Origin: CAYOOT01 sp964405665
Lineage (GTDB): Bacteria; Bdellovibrionota_C; UBA2361; SZUA-149; CAZDWZ01
DNA length: 64,000 nt
Reading direction: 5' to 3'
Assembly: GCA_964405665.1 (NCBI GenBank)
Contig: CAYOOT010000003.1
Location: 19,039-83,038 of the forward strand
The notes under the pieces are model-generated. The model worked only from the letters and a program-made list of their open reading frames with translations. It did not search any database and was not told the origin of the DNA. The first letter of the stretch is position 1, and each line of letters starts with the position of its first letter. Below, one piece after another: positions 1 through 7,615 of this stretch. A program made the position numbers and the translations under genes.

Positions 1-619
1 TGCTGAAGCGATGAAAGGCTTGGGAGCAAGAGTGATCATTACTGAAATTGACCCAATTATTGCACTACAAGCGGCAATGGAAGGCTTTCAAGTTCTGACA
101 ATGGAAGAAGCAGCTCCACTGGCAGACATTATCGTTACTGCAACTGGTTGCTGTGGGGTAGTGACAGGAAAGCATTTTGAACTAATGAAGGACCATTCAA
201 TTCTTTGTAATATCGGACACTTTGATTCTGAAATAGATATGCATTGGCTCACTTCCAATAAATCTGTAAAAGTAACAAATATCAAAGCGCAAGTTGATAA
301 ATTTACTCTTCCCAATGGAAAGAATTTAATTATTTTAGCCAGTGGCCGTTTGGTCAATCTTGGTTGCGCTACAGGGCATCCCAGTTTTGTAATGTCTTGC
401 TCATTTACCAATCAGGTCTTGGCCCAAATCGCTCTTTGGACTGAAAAAGGTAAATATCCTGTGGGTGTGCATGTTCTTCCAAAAGAGCTTGATGAAAAAG
501 TAGCCCGACTTCATTTAGGAAAACTTGGAGTGAAACTCACAACCTTGACTAAAGAACAAGCTGAGTATCTGGGAGTTTCTGTCAATGGTCCATATAAGCC
601 GGATCATTACAGATATTAA
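1..619 (+). CDS. ahcY: Adenosylhomocysteinase, C-terminal part (5' end outside the window)
   Basis: S-adenosyl-L-homocysteine hydrolase splits S-adenosylhomocysteine into adenosine and homocysteine in the cytoplasmic methyl cycle, using bound NAD. The frame is open from base 2 with [18 protein letters not shown], the NAD-binding Rossmann segment of the family, followed by [17 protein letters not shown] and [10 protein letters not shown]. It ends in the characteristic C-terminal tail KPDHYRY, which contributes to the neighbouring subunit's NAD site. About 205 residues are visible, less than half of the usual length; the ATG at 11 is an internal Met, not the start. The stop at 617-619 is followed by a palindromic repeat. 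The identification is secure from motif conservation. Confidence 0.97.
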   Translation, partial: AEAMKGLGARVIITEIDPIIALQAAMEGFQVLTMEEAAPLADIIVTATGCCGVVTGKHFELMKDHSILCNIGHFDSEIDMHWLTSNKSVKVTNIKAQVDKFTLPNGKNLIILASGRLVNLGCATGHPSFVMSCSFTNQVLAQIALWTEKGKYPVGVHVLPKELDEKVARLHLGKLGVKLTTLTKEQAEYLGVSVNGPYKPDHYRY

Positions 620-629
620 ACAATCATCT

Positions 630-725
630 AGGGGCAGGTCTTGTGACTGCCTGTTTTGCCATTATCTTTGGTAATTCCGGGCAGGTATCCTTCGGTAAGC
701 TCAGGACAAGAAAAACCTGGCACTA
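630..725. repeat. Palindromic intergenic element (GGGCAG family)
   Basis: A left palindromic arm with GGGGCAGG...CTGCCTG (630-653) is followed by a core of about 24 bases (654-677) and a right arm starting CGGGCAGGTAT near 678. The core resembles that of the element at 34905-34979 in the same orientation. The right arm is extended and more diverged than in the other copies. It lies between ahcY and dprA and may be transcribed as a hairpin. Confidence 0.6.
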
Positions 726-808
726 CGTAAGATCTGACCAACATCAAATAAGAAACTTTTTCTAATTCTATGCGAAAAGACTAAGCAGAACTTTCTAAAC
801 GGAGAGAT

Positions 809-1909
809 ATGCTTAGTCAAAACAATTCTTTTGATTCCATCAAACTAGTTTTTCTTGCTTTAGTTCTATCGGAATTTCCTAATATCGGAAAAATTAGAAA
901 ATTATTCTTTGAACTTAAGACCTCCGGTTCAGACGAAGAAATTTTTAAGATCCTAGGCACAAAAATCAAGCTTCACTTTTGGAAACAAGCTGAAATTGAA
1001 TTAAATTTAGCGAGGCAGAAGGGAATTGAAGTTTTTTGCATCGCCGAAGCCGATTACCCAGAAAAATTAAGACACATTCCCGATCCTCCTCTAGTAATTT
1101 TTGTTCAAGGGAATTTAAATGTTAAAAACTCTGTTGCTATTGTCGGTTCCAGAAAATGCAGTCAATATGGTCTCAATGTAGCAAGAAACACTGCAAAGGA
1201 ATTATGCAGTTCAGGAATTTCCGTAGTAAGTGGACTTGCTTTTGGAATTGATTGTGCTGCTCATTCTGGAACATTAGAGACAAAACATTATCCAGGAGTT
1301 GCCGTATTAGGAAGTGGTCTTTTGCATGTTGCGCCAAAATCCAATTTGGAAATAGCCGAACGTTTACTGGAAGCGGGTGGGGCTTTAGTTTCTGAATATC
1401 CATTGAACACAAATGCCCAGAGTTATTTTTTCCCGGAAAGAAATAGAATTGTTAGCGGCTTAAGTGATCTCGTTTTAATTGTCGAAGCAGCAGAAAAAAG
1501 TGGTTCTTTAATTACTGCGCGGCTGGCCTTGGAGCAGGGAAGGGAGGTCTTTGCGGTTCCTGGTCAAATAACTTCTAGCTTTAGTTTGGGTACTAATAAT
1601 TTAATTCGAGAAGGAGCTAAAATTTTTTCTCATACTAAAGATCTTCTAGAATTTTTTCCGGAGATTAAGCAAAATAAAGTTTATAACAACAAAAATATAT
1701 TAAAAAATTTGTCTGCCGAGCAAAAGCAAGTTTACGAGCTTATTTCTGCAGAAATTGAAATTTCTAAGGAAGATCTGGCCTACAAAATAAATTTTTCCAC
1801 AAAACTTTTAACTCAAATTATCTCTCAACTGGAACTAAGTGGCTTAATTAACTTAAATTATAACGCATGCCTAGAAATAAACCAAAAGTTGACAGATCCT
1901 GATTTTTAA
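809..1909 (+). CDS. dprA: DNA-processing protein DprA
   Basis: DprA (Smf) binds incoming single-stranded DNA during natural transformation and loads RecA on it, in the cytoplasm. An N-terminal helical (SAM-like) region at about residues 15-70 precedes a Rossmann-like core with VGSRKCSQYG (112-121), SGLAFGIDCAAH (141-152), VAVLGSGL (165-172), then FPERNRIVSGLSD, SGSLITARLALEQGREVFAVPG and GTNNLIREGA, all hallmarks of the family. A C-terminal winged-helix-like segment follows. The length of 366 residues is normal. The ATG at 809 is preceded by GGAGAG at the right distance. It appears monocistronic, between an intergenic repeat and tRNA-His. Presence of DprA suggests, but does not prove, transformability. 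Confidence 0.95.
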   Translation: MLSQNNSFDSIKLVFLALVLSEFPNIGKIRKLFFELKTSGSDEEIFKILGTKIKLHFWKQAEIELNLARQKGIEVFCIAEADYPEKLRHIPDPPLVIFVQGNLNVKNSVAIVGSRKCSQYGLNVARNTAKELCSSGISVVSGLAFGIDCAAHSGTLETKHYPGVAVLGSGLLHVAPKSNLEIAERLLEAGGALVSEYPLNTNAQSYFFPERNRIVSGLSDLVLIVEAAEKSGSLITARLALEQGREVFAVPGQITSSFSLGTNNLIREGAKIFSHTKDLLEFFPEIKQNKVYNNKNILKNLSAEQKQVYELISAEIEISKEDLAYKINFSTKLLTQIISQLELSGLINLNYNACLEINQKLTDPDF

Positions 1910-1938
1910 GCAATTTAGTGGTGCTGTTTTTAGAGTAT

Positions 1939-2015
1939 GGTGGACGTAGCTCAGTTGGTAGAGCGCCGGATTGTGGTTCCGGTGGTCGTGGGTTCAAATC
2001 CCATCGTTCACCCCA
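1939..2015 (+). tRNA. tRNA-His (anticodon GTG)
   Basis: The cloverleaf folds cleanly: acceptor arm 1940-1946 with 2005-2011 (one G-T pair), anticodon stem 1966-1970 with 1978-1982, loop TTGTGGT with anticodon GTG at 1973-1975, and T-loop GTTCAAATC. It has the histidine-specific extra G at position -1 (1939) facing C73 (2012). The 3' CCA is encoded (2013-2015). Confidence 0.97.
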
Positions 2016-2022
2016 CCCGCCT

Positions 2023-2065
2023 CCATTTAATTCGTCCGGGCCTTCGGCCGGGACGAATTAAATGG
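2023..2065. repeat. Long perfect hairpin after tRNA-His
   Basis: Perfect 15-base arms 2023-2037 and 2051-2065 enclose a smaller GGCC/TTC/GGCC stem, giving an almost uninterrupted palindrome of 43 bases. It starts eight bases after the tRNA and has no T-run, so it is more likely a dispersed palindromic element or processing hairpin than a classical terminator. A second small palindrome (GAAGTAT/ATACTTC) lies at about 2109-2124. Confidence 0.65.
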
Positions 2066-2210
2066 GGCGAGGTGGATCTCGACCCTTGAGCACCCAAGAA
2101 TTTCAAACGAAGTATCTATACTTCTGGTGCGAAAGGGGCGGACCGTACTAGTTAATTCTTCAGTATTCTTTCAAGAAACATTTCCTTATTTTCTTCGATT
2201 ATTCTTATAT

Positions 2211-2456
2211 ATGTTCTACGTCTACATTCTTAAAAGCAAATCAAAAAACGATAGTTTTTATGTCGGCTACACTTCCGATCTAAAACGTCGCTTAGCGGCA
2301 CACAATCGAGGAGATTCAATCTATACTTCAAAACATAGTCCATGGAAATTAATTAACTATTTTGCCTTCATCAACCGCAAGAAAGCAGAAGAATTTGAAA
2401 TCTATCTCAAAACTTCTTCGGGTCGAAAATTTCAACATCGCCATTTTGGGGAATAA
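2211..2456 (+). CDS. GIY-YIG nuclease-domain protein (small, stand-alone)
   Basis: This 81-residue protein is a stand-alone GIY-YIG domain. YVYIL near the N-terminus stands for the GIY motif, followed about ten residues later by YVGYT for YIG. The usual DLKRRLAAHN, a Tyr-Thr-Ser-Lys stretch, PWKLINYF and the family Glu (in KKAEEFEIYLK) then follow. The reading frame is open upstream to a GTG at 2127, but that extension has no similarity to the family, so the ATG at 2211, starting MFYVYIL, is preferred despite a poor Shine-Dalgarno. Biological roles of such small proteins (UPF0213-like) are mostly unknown; they may be DNA structure-specific nucleases. It lies alone after tRNA-His. Confidence 0.85.
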   Translation: MFYVYILKSKSKNDSFYVGYTSDLKRRLAAHNRGDSIYTSKHSPWKLINYFAFINRKKAEEFEIYLKTSSGRKFQHRHFGE

Positions 2457-2595
2457 TTAGGGAATTATCTCTTGCTCTTTTTTGTCAAAAAGCTCTAAAA
2501 AACCTTAGCCGTACCTCAATGTAAAAAATTTCTTTTATTAATATTTGAGTATAGGGTAATCCTTCGCAAAACTCTGCTGCAACTATGGAGGCTCC

Positions 2596-3354
2596 TTGAA
2601 AAACGAGACCAAAGAAATTTTAAGTAAAGTTCCTGAAGTCACCTTGATTTTTTGGATAATTAAAATTGCGGCAACGACCCTAGGGGAAACCGGCGGCGAT
2701 GCTGTCTCAATGTCAATGGACCTTGGTTATTTAGTTGGAACTGAGATTTTTGCTGCAATCTTCGCCCTAGCTGCTTTTACCCAAATTTCTGCCAAAAGAT
2801 TTCATCCGTTTTTGTACTGGTTAACAATTGTTGCTACAACCACTGTTGGCACGACTTTGGCTGACTTCGCTGATCGTTCATTAGATATAGGTTATGCAGG
2901 CGGTTCAGCACTCTTGCTCACCTTGCTTACCGGATCGTTGCTAGTCTGGTATAAATCCCTGGGAACAGTATCAATTAATTCTGTGAGTTCAAGAAAAGCA
3001 GAAATGTTTTATTGGGTAACTATTATGTTCTCTCAAACCCTGGGAACTGCGCTTGGCGATTGGACTGCTGATACTGCAGGTATCGGTTACTTGGGAAGTG
3101 CCTTATTGTTTAGTGTACTTCTAGCTCTTGTTGTCGTTGCTTACTATCGGACAAAAATATCACATACGGTGCTGTTCTGGGCGGCTTTTGTTCTGACGCG
3201 TCCTCTTGGTGCTGTAGTGGGAGATTTTTTGGATAAACCAATCGAGGATGGTGGACTTGCGTTAAGCCGTTACTCTGCTTCGACAGAACTCTTTATGTTT
3301 ATGATAGTTTGCATTTTAATTTTCCCTCAGCGAGCTGCAAAGACTGTGCATTGA
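2596..3354 (+). CDS. Polytopic membrane protein with DUF347 repeats (COG4705)
   Basis: The 252-residue protein consists of four related units, each a hydrophobic helix ending in a T-x-G-x-x-x-G-D type turn: TLGETGGD, TTVGTTLAD, QTLGTALGD and RPLGAVVGD, each followed by a glycine-rich helix such as LGYLVG or IGYLGS. This is the DUF347 repeat pattern of COG4705 'membrane-anchored' proteins, of unknown function. About eight membrane segments are expected. The start is a TTG at 2596, four bases after a strong GGAGG (2587-2591), which decides the start. It is not linked in an operon with the convergent gene at 3458. Confidence 0.85.
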   Translation: MKNETKEILSKVPEVTLIFWIIKIAATTLGETGGDAVSMSMDLGYLVGTEIFAAIFALAAFTQISAKRFHPFLYWLTIVATTTVGTTLADFADRSLDIGYAGGSALLLTLLTGSLLVWYKSLGTVSINSVSSRKAEMFYWVTIMFSQTLGTALGDWTADTAGIGYLGSALLFSVLLALVVVAYYRTKISHTVLFWAAFVLTRPLGAVVGDFLDKPIEDGGLALSRYSASTELFMFMIVCILIFPQRAAKTVH

Positions 3355-3457
3355 TCAACTATCGATGATGATTTCATTGTAGCCTACAAGCTGTGTTCTT
3401 GATACTTGCAATCTCCCACTTTTCTTAATCAGATCATACTTGCCCTCTGTTTAAAGT

Positions 3458-4165
3458 TTATTTCCGCAATTCTGTAGAATCTTCAACTTCATTTCTTAGC
3501 TTGCTCCGATAAGCAAAATGTGCACCAACCAAACCTCCAATCAACATCGCAAAATAAAATTGACCGCAGACTGCTTCAATTGTACCTAAACAACGAATTA
3601 AAGAAGTGTGGGCACTAATGGCACTCATTGATACTGTGGTAATGGTAGATAAACTGAACTGAAAAAAATCACCCAAAGTAAAAGGTATAGTGCTGTCTCC
3701 AGAAAAAGAAGATGGGTCTATTATCCAAATAAAATTGTAGAGAAATCCCCACCAGATTCCCAAGAGCAAATATAAAGCGAAAGATGCACACAAATGCTCT
3801 GACCCAATTAAGTTTTTAGCAATTAAAGTATATACATTCTTAAAAATAAATGTTCCGATCAAAAGTAAAAGTGAAATATCTTCAAATTGTCTAAAAAGGG
3901 AAGCCTCAGCAGGAAAGATGTTGTCCAGCCAAATCATACAAAACGCTGTACCCGCAACTATCGATCCCCAGATTGAGAAAGTTATTCCATCATAGGAAAT
4001 ACTAAGAAAGAGCATTAAGACAAAGAATGTTGAAATGCAATCGATCCAGGAAGAATGGGCAGTGGACTCTTCAAAAAGTCCGTGGCAAGCAAAAAGAATG
4101 AGTGCCAAAACAAGAAGAATTACAGCACGGTGTTTTTTTATAAAAATGGAATTTGCAGCTATCAT
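3458..4165 (-). CDS. Two-TM ion-channel-family membrane protein with altered selectivity filter
   Basis: The 235-residue protein has about six hydrophobic segments. Its C-terminal part matches the Ion_trans_2 pore module in layout: outer helix FALYLLLGIWWGF, pore helix FFQFSLSTITT (about 168-177), then LGTIEAVCGQFYFAMLIGGLVGAHF as the inner helix, the typical 'ILEAVxGQxYxAxLIxxLVG' sequence of bacterial K+ channel-like proteins. Where the family carries T-x-G-Y-G-D, this protein has T-T-V-S-M-S-A (176-182), so no potassium filter is present. It may be a non-selective or non-conducting relative, or a sensor. It is divergent from the haem-binding gene at 4298. Confidence 0.7.
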   Translation of the reverse strand: MIAANSIFIKKHRAVILLVLALILFACHGLFEESTAHSSWIDCISTFFVLMLFLSISYDGITFSIWGSIVAGTAFCMIWLDNIFPAEASLFRQFEDISLLLLIGTFIFKNVYTLIAKNLIGSEHLCASFALYLLLGIWWGFLYNFIWIIDPSSFSGDSTIPFTLGDFFQFSLSTITTVSMSAISAHTSLIRCLGTIEAVCGQFYFAMLIGGLVGAHFAYRSKLRNEVEDSTELRK

Positions 4166-4297
4166 GTAGGAAATTGACTTGTCACAGTGAGCCTATATTC
4201 AAAAATACTTAAGAACTCATTTTTATCAATTTTAAGAATGTTCTAATAATTTACTTCAAAGCTTTTTGTGTTATAAATAGCCTTTTAGGAATAAGCT

Positions 4298-4735
4298 TTG
4301 AAAAAATTACACTTTCGGAAAATTGCATTATTTATTTTAGTAGCATTTGCTCTCATTCAGCTTATTCCAGTAGATCGTTCTAATCCCGCGATTGAATCTG
4401 AAATTATAGCTCCTCCTGAAATACAAAACATCTTGCGTAAATCCTGTTATGACTGTCATTCCAACGAAACTGTATGGCCTTGGTATAGTAAAGTTGCACC
4501 AGTGTCTTGGTTACTTACTTCTGATATTGACGAGGGTCGTAATGAAGTAAATTTTTCCACTTGGGGGAATTATAATGCTAAACGACAAACTAAGATGTTG
4601 AAAGAAAGTTTGGAGGAGGTGAGTGAAAATGAAATGCCACCTTGGAGCTATTTACTAATGCATAAAAACGCCGTTCTTTCGGCAGAGGAGCGAGAACTTT
4701 TTCGTAAATGGATTATTGAAGTAACAACAAAATAA
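4298..4735 (+). CDS. Haem-binding domain protein, membrane-anchored (CxxCH)
   Basis: This 145-residue protein has an N-terminal membrane anchor (residues 7-24) and a single c-type haem motif CYDCH (Cys50, Cys53, His54) followed by SNETVWPWYSKVAPVSWLL, the signature of the Haem_bd family (PF14376), often found beside respiratory genes. A C-terminal MPPWSYLLMHKNAVLSAEERELFRKWI matches the family end, where a Met or His is the probable second ligand. It is exported and periplasmic. The start is a TTG at 4298 with AGGAA at 4287-4291. No cytochrome assembly genes are visible in the window. Confidence 0.85.
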   Translation: MKKLHFRKIALFILVAFALIQLIPVDRSNPAIESEIIAPPEIQNILRKSCYDCHSNETVWPWYSKVAPVSWLLTSDIDEGRNEVNFSTWGNYNAKRQTKMLKESLEEVSENEMPPWSYLLMHKNAVLSAEERELFRKWIIEVTTK

Positions 4736-4749
4736 AAGATTCCTCTTAA

Positions 4750-4998
4750 TTAATGAATAATTGCTGCAAGAGTTTGTTGTGCTGTTTCTTCACGCTGTTC
4801 TTTTAAAGGCAGTTTTTCAAAATCTCCTCGAAGAACCTTAAGTGCATATCTTTCAGTATTTATTTCATCGGCTGTTCTTACACCCAAACGCCTAAAAACA
4901 GGAAGTGGAGGACACCAACCTTGTATCACATGTTGCATAAAAAAGCTTTGAACCGCTATTGGTAAAAGAAGCCAACGACGATTAAAAGTCAGAGCCAT
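4750..4998 (-). CDS. DUF2892-like inner-membrane protein (start uncertain)
   Basis: The 82-residue frame contains a hydrophobic segment (RWLLLPIAVQSFFMQHVI) and the pattern GWCPPLPVFRRLGVRTADEI followed by ERYALKVLRGDF, which is the end of DUF2892 (YgaP-like) membrane proteins. The coding similarity continues upstream in the same frame (DYEWDIERVLETGSSGISLLGLF, read here in two parts: DYEWDIERVL and ETGSSGISLLGLF), where the family normally begins. No ATG, GTG or TTG exists between that stretch and the in-frame stop at 5122-5124. So either the true start is a rare codon (for example ATT), or the 5' end has been damaged. Confidence 0.65.
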   Translation of the reverse strand: MALTFNRRWLLLPIAVQSFFMQHVIQGWCPPLPVFRRLGVRTADEINTERYALKVLRGDFEKLPLKEQREETAQQTLAAIIH

Positions 4999-5159
4999 AA
5001 AAAGGCCTAAAAGTGAAATACCTGAGGATCCGGTTTCTAAAACACGTTCAATATCCCACTCGTAATCTAATGAGAGAAAATAAATTTTATAATCATTCTG
5101 AAAATTTATAAAATAAAATACTCATTGACCAAGATCATAGTAAAAAAACATCATCTCAG

Positions 5160-5295
5160 CTAGATTTTAGATGTTGTGAAGATTGAGAGTTATCACTCTT
5201 GAAGAAGTTAAGTGAGTAAAAGGTGAAAACTGATTACTTTCTTGACTGAACAACAAAAGCCCCGGTTGTAGTTCTTAACCGGGGTGTTTTATTTT
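5160..5295 (+). ncRNA. Candidate small RNA A (tandem pair, first copy)
   Basis: No protein is encoded here. The segment shares three ordered blocks with the segment at 5397-5545: CTAGATT, then ACTCTTG 35-38 bases later, then a GTTnAGTGAGT block. Both end in a GC-rich hairpin with a T-rich tail. This arrangement suggests duplicated, independently terminated small RNAs. The CTAGATT block could be part of a promoter. Exact 5' ends cannot be read from sequence. Confidence 0.4.
5260..5295 (+). terminator. Rho-independent terminator of candidate small RNA A
   Basis: A perfect 8-bp stem CCCCGGTT (5260-5267) with AACCGGGG (5277-5284), a 9-base loop, and the T-rich tail TGTTTTATTTTG. There is no plus-strand gene within 500 bases upstream, so it must terminate a non-coding transcript (or be fortuitous). 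Confidence 0.7.
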
Positions 5296-5396
5296 GTGAC
5301 AACTTCTTTAAATCTTAGTTATATATTAAGTTTACAAATCTAAAGTCTCTTATTACGTGATTGCAATCATATCAAAAAAAGTAAATACTCTGTATT

Positions 5397-5545
5397 CTAG
5401 ATTCATGTCGTAATTTCTTAATCAGGAGCAATAAACTCTTGTTAGAAAGTTCAGTGAGTGAAGCAAAGATAAAACTTTAATGATCTCATGTGAATGTAAA
5501 CGGCGGAACCCCTGGTGATCAACAAGATTGCCCGGGGTTTTTCAC
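5397..5545 (+). ncRNA. Candidate small RNA B (tandem pair, second copy)
   Basis: The second copy of the unit at 5160-5295, with CTAGATT (5397-5403), ACTCTTG (5435-5441), GTTCAGTGAGT (about 5449-5459) and a terminator. A weak promoter match (TTGCAA at 5361-5366, AATACT at 5384-5389, 17-base spacer) lies just upstream. No open frame with a credible start is present. Confidence 0.4.
5507..5543 (+). terminator. Rho-independent terminator of candidate small RNA B
   Basis: Stem AACCCC (5507-5512) with GGGGTT (5534-5539), extended by two further pairs after a mismatch, followed by a run of T (5538-5542). Confidence 0.55.
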
Positions 5546-5658
5546 TTGCAGAAAACTCTATTTTTAAAAAATTATTTTTTATAAGCACCCCTGCTGTATA
5601 AGGGCGCATAGGTCTTCGTCATTGGTTTTTTCTTTTCCTCTGATTTGCCACCACATTT

Positions 5659-6822
5659 ATGTCTTTTATTGCTTACTTGATGTTATACTCGGCAGAAAAA
5701 GAGAGGATATCAATTATGTTATATGAATTTTTAATAGCAGAACGAGAGAGTATTCTTGCTCTCTGTGCAAAAAAAAACTTGCGTCTTGCAGATTCTAGAA
5801 TTTCCAGTGAAGAAATGGAAAAGGGTTTGCCTATATTTTACAATGAACTTATTGAGGTGTTACGCACAGACGCAAACGAATCTCGGGAAATAAGTAGTAA
5901 ATTAAATGCTGATGTTCACATAGTATCAGCAATAAGAAGGGGTAAGGAATCTTTGAAGCTTGGCTATAGTATCTCTCAGGTTGTGCATGGCTATGGTGCT
6001 CTTTGTCAGGCAATTACGCAATACTTAGAAGAAAAAAGTAGCATACTACCATCTGCCCGGGAATTTAACAGATTAAATTTGTGTCTTGATATCGCTATTG
6101 CTGAAGCAGTGACTGAGTTTGATCGAGTGCAGCGAGAAAATGTAGAACGTGAAGAAGTGCAGCGTCTTGGAGTTTTAGCACATGAGTTAAGAAATGCATT
6201 GTTTCACGCTACGATAGCTTACCAAATGATTAAGACAGGAAAAGTGGGAGCTAGTGGAAACACAGCTCAAATTTTGGAAGATGCTCATCTGCGAATGAAG
6301 AATATTATTGATCGCTCTCTTGCCGAGGTGCGACTGAGAAACGAGCCGACCGTGACACATCAAAAATATCGAGTTATAGAACTGATCAGCGAAGTAGAGG
6401 TTACAGCATCTTTTGAAGCTAGTGCAAAGTCTGTTCACTTGTGTATAGAGACAGAACCTGGATTGGAGATCTTTACTGATCGTCACTTAATAATATCTGC
6501 TCTATCGAATTTAGTTCAAAATGCAATTAAATTCACTACGCCTGGTGGAATTGTTTGGATCCGTAGCAAAGCAGCAGGAGATCGTGTTTTGATCGAAATT
6601 GAAGACCAATGTGGCGGACTTCCTACAGGTAAGGCAGAAGAATTATTTCAACCATTTTCAGTGAAAGGAGCAAATAGATCCGGATTAGGTCTGGGGCTTA
6701 CGATCGCACAACGTGCCATTTTGCTAAACAATGGGACGCTCTCAGTTCGAGACCTCCCAAATCATGGATGTGTATTCTCAATTGATTTACCTTTATCCAG
6801 CAGTTTTTCAGAAAAACAATAA
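5659..6822 (+). CDS. Sensor histidine kinase (cytoplasmic, orphan)
   Basis: This 387-residue kinase has a helical N-terminal region (about 25-165) with LKLGYSISQVVHGYGALCQAI, similar in style to RsbRD-like sensory domains. The dimerisation/phosphoacceptor segment has LAHELRNAL (His175). The HATPase domain shows NLVQNAIKFT (N box), EDQCGGLP (G1) and SGLGLGLTIAQR (G2). No membrane segment or receiver domain is seen and no response regulator gene is adjacent, so it is an orphan. The start is uncertain: ATG 5659 is the first, but ATG 5716 is preceded by GAGAGGA (5701-5707) and keeps the whole conserved region. Confidence 0.88.
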   Translation: MSFIAYLMLYSAEKERISIMLYEFLIAERESILALCAKKNLRLADSRISSEEMEKGLPIFYNELIEVLRTDANESREISSKLNADVHIVSAIRRGKESLKLGYSISQVVHGYGALCQAITQYLEEKSSILPSAREFNRLNLCLDIAIAEAVTEFDRVQRENVEREEVQRLGVLAHELRNALFHATIAYQMIKTGKVGASGNTAQILEDAHLRMKNIIDRSLAEVRLRNEPTVTHQKYRVIELISEVEVTASFEASAKSVHLCIETEPGLEIFTDRHLIISALSNLVQNAIKFTTPGGIVWIRSKAAGDRVLIEIEDQCGGLPTGKAEELFQPFSVKGANRSGLGLGLTIAQRAILLNNGTLSVRDLPNHGCVFSIDLPLSSSFSEKQ

Positions 6823-6854
6823 GCATTACAAATAATATTTTTAGGAAAATCCAT

Positions 6855-7256
6855 TTAAAACAAAGTTGGTGTTTCGCCATAGGTGTAGCCAAGATAAAGA
6901 AAAATGCCAGCAATGAAAGTGTGAAGCCAAATATCATTAAAATTATTAGCTAGTATTCCTAGTATGTAGTTATCTCCGACGATTAAACCCATTAAAGCGA
7001 TAACGCCATAAAAAATTCCAAAAAATTTAAAATATTTTCGGCAAGCATTTTCTCCGATCCTCACACAGACCAATGCCCCCAACCCACTAAGAAGGAAGAT
7101 AAAATTATTTGCAGAATTTATATGGAAGAGTCCAAATAAATAACCCTCAGCTGTAACTCTTGGAAAAAACCCGAGAATTCCAACAACTATAAATCCTAGT
7201 CCAAAACTAGTCGAAATTTTACTTAAATTCATTTTTAAAAATTTTTGCGTATTCAT
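6855..7256 (-). CDS. DUF4383 small membrane protein
   Basis: A 133-residue protein with four hydrophobic segments. The middle part GLFHINSANNFIFLLSGLGAL resembles the 'GLF.vn..HN.vHl.tG' signature of DUF4383 (PF14325), and the segment GVIALMGLI...GDNYILGILANNFNDIWLH matches the family's end. Function is unknown. Its stop lies about 30 bases beyond the convergent kinase gene. Confidence 0.75.
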   Translation of the reverse strand: MNTQKFLKMNLSKISTSFGLGFIVVGILGFFPRVTAEGYLFGLFHINSANNFIFLLSGLGALVCVRIGENACRKYFKFFGIFYGVIALMGLIVGDNYILGILANNFNDIWLHTFIAGIFLYLGYTYGETPTLF

Positions 7257-7436
7257 TAGTATTTTTTTTATAAATTCAATATGATCTCCGTCAGATCTGA
7301 GGGATTTATAGGTATAACTGATTAAAAAAATAAGAAAATATTCTCTATTTCCATTTTTTTCTTAAATTTAGTATAGCCTACTCTCGCTAAATTACTGTTT
7401 TTGAGAGGAAATTTTAATTCAGAAAGAGTTTTTTAT

Positions 7437-7517
7437 GCGGGAATGGTGAAATTGGCAGACACGCTAGACTTAGGATCTAGTGCCTTTGGCATGGGGGTTC
7501 GAGTCCCTCTTCCCGCA
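7437..7517 (+). tRNA. tRNA-Leu (anticodon TAG)
   Basis: Acceptor 7437-7443 pairs with 7510-7516. Anticodon stem CTAGA/TCTAG (7464-7468 / 7476-7480) encloses loop CTTAGGA with anticodon TAG at 7471-7473. A long class II variable arm and GGTTCGAGTCC T-arm are present. The 3' CCA is not encoded (ATTT follows the acceptor), unlike tRNA-His at 1939. Confidence 0.97.
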
Positions 7518-7543
7518 TTTCATTTGCTTTTAGCAAATGAAAT
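7517..7543. repeat. Hairpin directly after tRNA-Leu
   Basis: Perfect 12-base arms (7517-7528, 7532-7543) with a 3-base TTT loop begin at the discriminator base itself. It is A+T-rich with no following T-run. It may help 3' processing or be a dispersed palindrome. A GAGCGAACGTAGTGAGTCGAA block of a common repeat type follows at 7549-7569. Confidence 0.6.
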
Positions 7544-7615
7544 GACTTGAGCGAACGTAGTGAGTCGAAAGGCAAATCCGAGAATATTAAAACATTAAGT
7601 AAATAAAAAGTAGGT

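Noticed and set aside
2127..2210. N-terminal extension of the GIY-YIG protein from a GTG
   Set aside because: It has no family similarity, overlaps a small palindrome region and would put 28 unrelated residues before the domain; ATG 2211 fits the family start.
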